From contig JAVRFU010000166.1 of assembly GCA_032717465.1 (NCBI GenBank), forward strand, positions 186,001 to 250,000: a stretch of DNA of 64,000 nt, read 5' to 3'. A model generated the notes under the pieces. That model saw only the letters and a list, made by a program, of their open reading frames with translations, ran no database searches and was not told the origin of the DNA. Position 1 is the first letter of the stretch. Each line of letters starts with the position of its first letter. Origin of the DNA: Coenobita brevimanus. Taxonomy: Eukaryota > Arthropoda > Malacostraca > Decapoda > Coenobitidae. Positions 57,331 to 64,000 of the stretch are shown here, piece after piece. Position numbers and translations under genes: made by a program.

Positions 57331-58039
57331 GTGCAGTGTTATAGGCTTTGAATGGCTGTAGTGGCTAGGTAGGCAGTATGTACAGGATAAATTATTAACA
57401 AGAAAAAGGAAATAAGAGAAAGAGGAGAAATAGAAATGGTTGCCCATTTTATTTGGATTTAGGTAACTTTCTAATTTGGGGCAGTGGTCAAGTAATAGGT
57501 CTAGTACAACTTCCTTGGTGGTTTGAATGGCCGTAATGCTTTTATGTTCCTCTGACAAAGTGGGGCCAGACTGGAGGGTCAGTTGAACTAGTAATCAAGG
57601 AGACTCATTCCTGTCTCAGTACTAAAAATTTCACTGTTTCATGGGATTAGTTATTATGAAGAGGTACATAGTGAGGCTGGGGGGAGGAGGCAGCCTTATA
57701 ACTCTGTGTGGAGGTCTTGTTGGGTTGTGGTGGTGGTTTATGTGTTCGTGTTTTTCTGCATTGAGAGTCCCCTTGTTGTCCTGTGTCTGTGTGTTTAGCC
57801 ACGAGGGATTTTTGGCACTGAGAACACCAGCTGGTATTGTAGTGGTGTTGGTCTGGAATAGGAAAGTCCTGGAGTTGATAATTTTGAAGCACTTATGTAG
57901 GGAGAAATATGTAAGGTAGTCAGGATTCCAGGGGCTTAAATGGTCAGTGAGTGAGCATCTGGTCCTTTTCACTGGACATGGCCTGGTTATATCAGTGCCA
58001 CCACCTGAAGGTGTCTGCCCTGCACCGCAATTTTATAAC
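57331..58039. other. Mostly unassigned, with a MITE scrap
   Basis: 57550-57640 is a partial copy of the 53756 MITE core. The rest shows only overlapping short frames with no signature. Confidence 0.5.
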
Positions 58040-58215
58040 AATTGGGTGCGTAAGGTGAGAAGTGTGAATTTCGGGGGTAGGGTTGTGAGGCAGACTGGAA
58101 TAAAAATACGAGACAAGGTCATAGGGTGGCTGCCAGAGATTGAGCAGCATAGACAGCCACCATTAGGTGACTATGGCCAATGAATGCATGTTGGAGCCTT
58201 CATGAATAGTACGAT
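58040..58215 (+). repeat. LINE-B 3' tail
   Basis: Encodes NWVRKVRSVNFGGRVV then loses frame. It ends 'cagccaccattaggtgacta...tgttggagcc', the LINE-B 3' end. Confidence 0.75.
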
Positions 58216-58399
58216 ACAAATGATATAAAAATACTGAACTGATTCTACAGGCCCATCATGTACACCTCAGTATATATAGGCATAGCTTTGAAATACTGTA
58301 TATATAAACACATCATCTGAGATCTAGTGGCACATTTTCCTCACAGTTTAAAACAGAATATGTGTAAATTGTGAGTTTTGTTTGTGTATAATGCCAGCA

Positions 58400-58710
58400 G
58401 TAAGTAATTCCTCATTTAATAATTGATATATATTCCTGTAAATTGCTGACTGCGTGAAGTTAGGGTCGGGTCCCAGCAAGAGGGACTTTTTCTCCAGCAT
58501 TTAAGGATCATATGCAAGACAGAACTAACTAGCAAGATTTATTTATGTTAAATTTAAAAAAAATTATATTTATAGATGAATTAACATTGATCTTTCACAG
58601 CACACCTTTGAGATTAATTAAGAAGTTTGTGAAAAGTGTATTTTTGAGTGACATTAAGAGACTGTGCTTAGTGAAAGTATCTTAAATGAGGAATTACTGA
58701 TAGGGGTTTG
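58400..58710. repeat. Foldback-type element, ~20-bp arms
   Basis: 'cagtaagtaattcctcattt' near 58405 is mirrored by 'aaatgaggaattactgata' near 58685. The centre is AT-rich with no frame. Only the arms are convincing. Confidence 0.45.
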
Positions 58711-58849
58711 CCAGTAAATTATTATTATTATTTGACCCACAAGCAGTTTTTGAAGCATAAACTAATGATACCCCTGGCTGGCATTAATATTACAAAGGAA
58801 AACAAAGTTGAGTGTTTATTCTCTGTGTGTTTTAGTACTTCATATAGTT

Positions 58850-59215
58850 AAGTATTGTATTAGGCTTCCTCTTCTCCTCCTCGTTGTTCTTCTCTTCCTT
58901 CCTCTTCCTCCCTGTACTGTATTAGGCTTCCTCTTCTCCTCCTTGTTCTTTTCCTCTTCTTCCTTCCTGTTCCCCTCCTCATTCTTCTCCTTCCTCCTCC
59001 TCCTCCTCATTCTTTTCTTCCTTCCTCCTCCTCCTCCTCATTCTTTTCTTCCTTCCTCGTCCTCCCCTTTTTGTATTAGGCTTCCTCTCCTCCTCTTATT
59101 GTATTAGGCCTCCTCTTCTCCTCGTTCTTCTCTCCCTTTTCTTCTTTCCCCTTCCTCCCCTCTTTCTTCCTCTTCCTAACCTTACCACCCTGCAACCCAC
59201 CCTACCACCCCCACC
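58850..59215. repeat. Polypyrimidine (CTTCC/CTCCT) tract
   Basis: The plus strand is almost entirely C and T, built from 'ggcttcctcttctcctcc' repeats separated by 'tgtattag'. It could adopt triplex structures. Frames here are low-complexity artefacts. Confidence 0.9.
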
Positions 59216-59216
59216 C

Positions 59217-60490
59217 TTGCTTTGCCTTACTAGGTGTCCCTTGCTGTTCCTGTCATCCTTGTCCTGTCGTTCCATCCCTGTTCTGTCAGCCATGTCCTTT
59301 CCTTCCATCCCTGTTCTGTCAACCATGTCCTGTCCTGCCATCACTTACCTGCCCTGCACCCTTGCACTTTCCTTCCCTCCCCGCCCCCGTGCACGTTCCT
59401 TCCCTCCCCTCCCCCTTGCACTTTCCTTCCCTCCCCTACACCCATGTAATATGCAGCCATGCCCTCCCCTACACCCTTGTAATATGCAGCCATGCCCTCC
59501 CCTACACCCTTGCAATATGCAGCCATGCCCTGCCTTGCCTTGCCACCCCTGTCCTGCCCTCCCCTCCTTGCTACCCCTGTCCTGCCCTCCCCTCCTTGCT
59601 ACCCCTGTCCTGCCCTCCCCTCCTTGCTATTCTTACCCTGTGTCCTGCTGTTCTTGCCTAGGGTGTCCTGCCCTTCCATCTCTTGCTGTATCCTGCTTGT
59701 CTTACCTTGCTATGACCTGCTCTGTTGTGCCCTTCCATCATCTGTGCTATGTCATGCTTTGTGCCCTGCCACCCATGCACTGTCATCTGCACTCTTGCTG
59801 TGCCCTGCCACCCATGCACTGTCATCTGCACTCTTGCTGTGCCCTGCCATCCTTGGCCTCCTTGCTATTCTTACCCTGTGTCCTGCTGTTCTTGCCTAGG
59901 GTGTCCTGCCCTTCCATCTCTTGCTGTATCCTGCTTGTCTTACCTTGCTATGACCTGCTCTGTTGTGCCCTTCCATCATCTGTGCTATGTCATGCTTTGT
60001 GCCCTGCCACCCATGCACTGTCATCTGCACTCTTGCTGTGCCCTGCCATCCTTGGTCTGTCCTCCCCTCCTTGCTATTCTTACCCTGTGTCCTGCTGTTC
60101 TTGCCTAGGGTGTCCTGCCCTTCCATCTCTTGCTGTATCCTGCTTGTCTTACCTTCCTATGACCTGCTCTGTTGTGCCCTTCCATCATCTGTGCTATGTC
60201 GTGCTTTGTGCCCTGCCACCCCTGTCCTGCTCTACACCCATGCACTGTCATCTGCACTCTTGCTGTGCCCTGCCCTTCCCTTCCATCTTTTGCTGTATCC
60301 TGCTTGTCTTGCCCTTGCATCATCTATGCTCTGTCCTTCCCTGTCATCTATGCTGTGTCCTTCCCTGTCATGTTCTATGTCCTGCTGTTCTTGCCCTGTC
60401 ATCTGCCATGTCCTGCTGTTCTTGCCCTGTCATCTGCCATGTCCTGCTGTTCTTGCCCTGTCATCTGCTATGTCCTGCTCCATGTCTTGT
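59217..60490. repeat. Complex TGTCCTGCC-type minisatellite
   Basis: Higher-order units starting 'tccttgctattcttaccctg' occur at 59621, 59859 and 60068 (spacings 238 and 209, not multiples of three). They are built from 'ctgtcctgccctcccctcct' style short repeats. Long open frames in several registers arise because the repeat lacks stop triplets; I do not regard the 447-codon frame as a gene. The stretch 60491-60631 is AT-rich. Confidence 0.85.
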
Positions 60491-60631
60491 TTTGTTTGTT
60501 TTTAATATATGTTTCTTTTATTCTTTAATGTCTTTGTATATTGTCCTTTTCAGTTCATAATATATGTTTTTGTTCTTTAATGTCTTTTTATATTGTCCTT
60601 TTAAGTTCTAAGTGCTAAAGTTTGAATATGT

Positions 60632-60849
60632 TATAAGTTACTTATATATGTATAGTACTTATTATATGTATAGTACTTCGAAAAATATCAGAAAAAGAAT
60701 ACCAATAGACATGAATAGTATGAAGTGATGTCTCCTTCATACTATTCATGTCTATTGGTATTCTCTTTCTGATATTTTTCAAAGTACTATACATACTGTA
60801 TAATAAGTACTATACATATAATAAGTACTATACATATATATAAGTAATA
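60632..60849. repeat. Near-perfect palindrome, ~95-bp arms
   Basis: 'agaataccaatagacatgaa...agtatgaag' is followed after ~8 bases by 'cttcatactattcatgtcta...ttct'. The arms continue through 'tatagtacttatta' repeats. It would form a long hairpin. Confidence 0.92.
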
Positions 60850-60949
60850 TACAAAAAAGGTATATGTATATATAATAAAGACAAGGTAAATACATTGGTT
60901 TTATTTCCACTAAGATACATTTAAGTGAAGAAGGTGAAAAAAAAAACTA

Positions 60950-61034
60950 TCTCGATAAATCGGCCAGAGAAATAAGGACTGGGAACCCTAAGGGAGGGTT
61001 GCCAGTCCGTATTTTCGTGGCCGATTTATCGAGA
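60950..61034. mobile_element. 85-bp foldback MITE flanked by TA
   Basis: TCTCGATAAATCGGCC opens the element and its exact complement closes it. The arms (~40 bases each) meet at 'aaccctaagggagggtt'. TA lies at 60948-60949 and 61035-61036. Confidence 0.85.
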
Positions 61035-61093
61035 TAGGTTCTGCGCCCTACCCCAAGATGCTTCCAAGACCGTGCCCTTCAAATCACTGTGTA

Positions 61094-61160
61094 GATGCCA
61101 TGTCTTGTATTGCTCTGCCCAGCTAATGCCAGGCAGAGCTATACAAGAACACATGGCATA
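61094..61160. repeat. Foldback, ~26-bp arms
   Basis: 'gatgccatgtcttgtattgc' / 'ctatacaagaacacatggca' with 'tctgcc...ggcaga' at the centre. Confidence 0.8.
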
Positions 61161-61185
61161 CAACAGAGTGATCAAAAGGGCTACT

Positions 61186-61244
61186 TAACATGCATTGCTA
61201 AACACGGTGTGCACCACGCAACGTTGTGTTTGCTAAGGCATGTT
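61186..61244. repeat. Foldback, ~20-bp arms
   Basis: 'taacatgcattgctaaacac' is mirrored by 'gtgtttgctaaggcatgtta' around a 19-base loop. Confidence 0.75.
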
Positions 61245-61306
61245 AAAACGGAAGCAATTGGACCATTAATCAACATGACATACAGTATACAAAAGACATG
61301 AGCCAA

Positions 61307-61522
61307 TTAACCCCTTCAGTATGAGGACATTTTATTCCTGCTGATGCCACACGATTTTATTCAGCTTGGAGTGCGATCTCATACTGGAGGAGACAGCCTC
61401 CCTTCAGTATCAGACCCCCTTCCTAAGCTGAGTAAAATCGTCTGGCAGCAGCAAGAATACAATCATCTGGGACACAGCTACAATACACTGAGAAATGATG
61501 TAAACAGTACTGAAGAGGTTCA
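61307..61522. mobile_element. piggyBac-like MITE with internal palindrome
   Basis: TTAACCCCTTCAGTA at the left; the right end is the complement with TTAA mutated to TTCA (tactgaagaggttca). A second palindrome (cacgattttattcagctt / aagctgagtaaaatcgt) fills the middle. It matches the short remnant at 13950-14034. The stretch 61523-61860 has no feature. Confidence 0.7.
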
Positions 61523-61864
61523 AAAATACCAACATGGACGGTTGTGATGCATGTTAAATAACAACAAAATCACATTCCACTGAACAATATTTACTCTTCA
61601 CTAACTTGGCCCAATTTCTCAGTCTTTTCCAGCTGTGTCACATAAGAGTAACTCGAGGCACAGAAAGGCAATGCTATTACTCATAATCCTTTTCACACTG
61701 TGCCTACTATCCTGTTTTAAGAAAGTTACAACTCATAATTCAGGCTGGAAAGATTTATAATTTTAGGCCAAGCTAAAGTTCAGAGTATAATCTCAAGCAA
61801 ACAAATAAAACTACAAACATAATGGCCATATTACTATAACAATGTGAAAGTGTGGACATGCTAT

Positions 61865-62967
61865 ATCTACCTATAGCCTGACACCTTCATCCTGTGAGGG
61901 TACATATCTCCTCCCTGTCCACTACCATCTACCTGCCCTCCCGCCAGATTACACCCCCTGCCTCTCCCTCCACCTCACTCACATACACCCTCCTGATTAT
62001 GTTTCCTACTCTCCATTCCCCCAACTCACACCTCCCTCTCATATATCTCTCCACTCCATCCCTCCATCTCATCCTCAGTCTCCACCTCACTCACATACAC
62101 CCTCCTGATTAGGTTTCCTACTCTCCATTCCCCCAACTCACACCCCCATCTCATCCTCAGTCTCCACCTCACTCACATACACACTCAGAATTAATCTTCC
62201 TACACCCTCCTCTCTCATGCACCTCTCCACTCCATCCCTCCATCTCATCCTCAGTCTCCCCCTGCCACTATCCCCACCTCCACCTCACTCTCACAAACCC
62301 CTACTTAGTCTCTCTCTCCATCCCCCCCACTTACACCTCCCTCTCATACCTCTATTCCATCTCCACCTCACTCACATACACTCCACCCCCAACTTACACC
62401 CTCCTCTCTCATGCACCTCTCCACTCCATCCCTCCATCTCATCCTCAGTCTCCCCCTGCCACTATCCCCACCTCCACCTCACTCTCACAAACCCCTACTT
62501 AGTCTCTCTCTCCATCCCCCCCACTTACACCTCCCTCTCATACCTCTATTCCATCCCTCCACCTCACTCTCATACTCCACCCCCAACTTACACCCTCCTC
62601 TCCTATATACCTCCACTCATCCCTCCATCTCATCCTCAGTCTCCCCCTGCCACTATCCCCACCTCCACCTCACTCTCACAAACCCCTACTTAGTCTCTCT
62701 CTCCATCCCCCCCACTTACACCTCCCTCTCATACCTCTATTCCATCCCTCCACCTCACTCTCATACTCCACCCCCAACTTACACCCTCCTCTCCTGTATA
62801 CCTCCACTCATCCCTCCATCTCATCCTCAGTCTCCCCCTCCCTCTTACCCCACATCCACCTTACTCACATAAACTCCTAGTTAGTTTCCCTCTCCTTCCC
62901 ATTTCAATTTACAACATCCTCTACTCAATCCCTCAGTTTCCCTCTCCTCCCCCCTCCACCTCACACA
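61865..62967 (-). repeat. LINE-A C-terminal sequence expanded into a tandem array
   Basis: It begins with the complement of a LINE-A 3' end (ctacctatagcctgacacct). The rest repeats LINE-A C-terminal DNA (tctccactccatccctccat, ctcatcctcagtctcc). Units beginning 'caccctcctctc' start at 62203, 62398, 62591 and 62782 (periods 195, 193, 191). The minus strand once encoded the RGRPR-W-D-VE region of the polymerase. All long plus frames are low-complexity shadows. Confidence 0.85.
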
Positions 62968-62970
62968 TTA

Positions 62971-63965
62971 GGGCCGATTCACACTACACGGTTCGTCTCC
63001 GTACGGCTTTCGTACGTTAATTATTTTATCGAAATCAATGGGGCTGTTCACACTATATTCTCCATTTATTGTTCATCTTTCGTGCGGCTTTCACTCGTAT
63101 GGATCGCCTACGTTTGGAAGAAATCTCCAACGAACGAAACGTATACGTAGGGAAACGCTCCGTACCTCCACCGATCAGTGTCAACATCAATACGTATCAG
63201 TCACGGTGTGTTTACAGACAACAGAGGACAACTTTAGCCTGTCACTGCTTTTGGCCGTGAACAGTACTATAAGTAGTCATGAGTGACGAGAAGTTATTAG
63301 AACTGGTCAGAGGCTACGAGGAACTATATGACAGGGGCAACAGAAAATACAACGATAACCATATGAAAGAAAAAATATGGAAATTAATAGGAGAGGGACT
63401 GGAAAAATTGGGTAAGATATTTAAATATTTCACTATTTTATTTTAACAGTGTGACAAATAGCATTTTATCCTTCATCCTATTCATTATCATTCATAAGGT
63501 ATCTCTTAACACCCTATCCATTACCATTCACAGGTTCTCCCAACATCCTGTTCATAACCATTGGTAGGTTCTCTCTCAACCCTCTATACGCCCATGGAAG
63601 AAAACCAGTGGCACTTCAAGAATCTTTTAAATTCCATGGAAGAGAACCAGTGGGACTTCAAGAATCTTTTAAATTTCTTTTACAAGGAATGCACCTTGTG
63701 GAGCATTTCCTCCCTGTCTAGTTATGTCTACTAAAGAGCTTGCATTGTTCATGACATTCATGGTTGTACCATCAGTGGCATTGTCATCTAAGTAGTTGTG
63801 CAAAATTGAAAGTTACAGCAAGCTGCTTTACACTAATTTCCGAGGCTTCTTGTCGGAGCCACAGCTGCACGCAGACTGACGAGATCATGGACATATAGTG
63901 TGAACAGTGACATAGCAAATGAACCATAACCCTACGAAGACGAACCGTATAGTGTGAATTGGCCG
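62971..63965 (+). mobile_element. PIF/Harbinger-like element, 995 bp, TTA target duplication
   Basis: GGGCCGATTCACACTACACG at the left matches the complement of the right end (gtatagtgtgaattggccg). TTA lies at 62968-62970 and 63966-63968. A second inverted pair (ctgttcacactatattc / atatagtgtgaacag) sits inside the ends. It carries the MADF-type exon below but no DDE transposase, so it is an internally deleted derivative. It sits within the LINE-A-derived array, which resumes at 63969 (ccctccatctcatccttggt). Confidence 0.85.
63279..63411 (+). CDS. First exon of a MADF/Myb-like DNA-binding protein (Harbinger accessory)
   Basis: The ATG opens 44 codons: MSDEKLLELVRGYEELYDRG, then NRKYNDNHMKEKIWKLIGEG and LEKLG, followed by a donor 'g|gtaaga'. 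The pattern LxLVxxYxxLYD-x8-Y-x8-W-xxI is the MADF fold start, as carried by the second (Myb/SANT-like) protein of PIF/Harbinger elements, which binds the TIRs and partners the transposase. The remainder of the domain is not found downstream, so the gene is truncated. A 42-base in-frame tandem duplication (63592-63675, coding GRKPVALQESFKF-like) lies further on. Confidence 0.65.
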
Positions 63966-64000
63966 TTAGTCTCACTCCAGCCCTCCATCTCATCCTTGGT

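Noticed and set aside
59217..60560. 447-codon open frame on the plus strand, Cys/Pro/Leu-rich
   Set aside because: It lies entirely in a minisatellite whose repeats lack stop triplets; unit lengths (238, 209) change frame and other frames are also open. No domain, signal or splice context supports coding.
62217..62872. 158- and 153-codon Pro/Ser/Leu-rich frames
   Set aside because: Shadows on the opposite strand of a LINE-A-derived tandem array.

Overview
This window looks like a gene-poor, repeat-saturated stretch of an arthropod nuclear genome, most likely a decapod crustacean. I infer this from several non-LTR retrotransposon families with arthropod-type C-termini, degenerate TTAGG/TAACC (arthropod telomere-like) repeats, abundant GATA and GATG microsatellites, eukaryotic splice signals, and class II transposons with TA, TTAA and TTA target duplications. 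I see no rRNA, CRISPR, operon or complete host gene. No database search was possible, so family names rest on motifs and termini.

Layout. 0-8 kb: an endonuclease/RT fragment of a LINE (called LINE-A here) abuts a 5.87-kb DNA transposon (2098-7971). That transposon has long inverted repeats and encodes a very large protein ending in an XPG/FEN-like nuclease signature and an eight-cysteine domain; the best guess is an Academ-type element. 8-13.5 kb: a palindrome, telomere-like repeats, and a LINE-A copy split by a pogo/Tigger element (9336-12033, TA duplication). 13.6-20.6 kb: two exon-like segments, a LINE-B tail, a hAT transposase remnant split by a 724-bp MITE, tRNA-derived SINEs and a long-TIR MITE. 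20.8-32 kb: a CpG-bearing possible promoter, a non-autonomous TIR element, LINE-C, LINE-A, copia and jockey-like fragments.

33-44 kb: an RTE-like insertion with an open 542-codon RT frame and an 11-bp target-site duplication, an I/jockey-like RNase H remnant, a piggyBac element with one main lesion, and a LINE-B copy carrying a zinc-finger-like cysteine cluster in the reverse transcriptase region. 44.9-50.4 kb: seven copies of a ~793-bp satellite, each with a G-quadruplex-type motif. 51-64 kb: LINE-A remnants, a 530-bp triplication, pyrimidine-rich minisatellites, a run of five foldback elements, a tandem array grown from LINE-A sequence, and a 995-bp PIF/Harbinger-like element with a MADF-type exon.

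The content is best read as layers of insertions. Two families (LINE-A and a non-coding family called G here) end in the same ~40 bases followed by GATA repeats, as expected if one family uses the other's reverse transcriptase. Apart from the RTE-like RT frame, every recognisable transposon protein is broken or partial, so most of the window appears to be decaying. A handful of exon-like segments with compatible splice phases may be scattered pieces of a plus-strand host gene.
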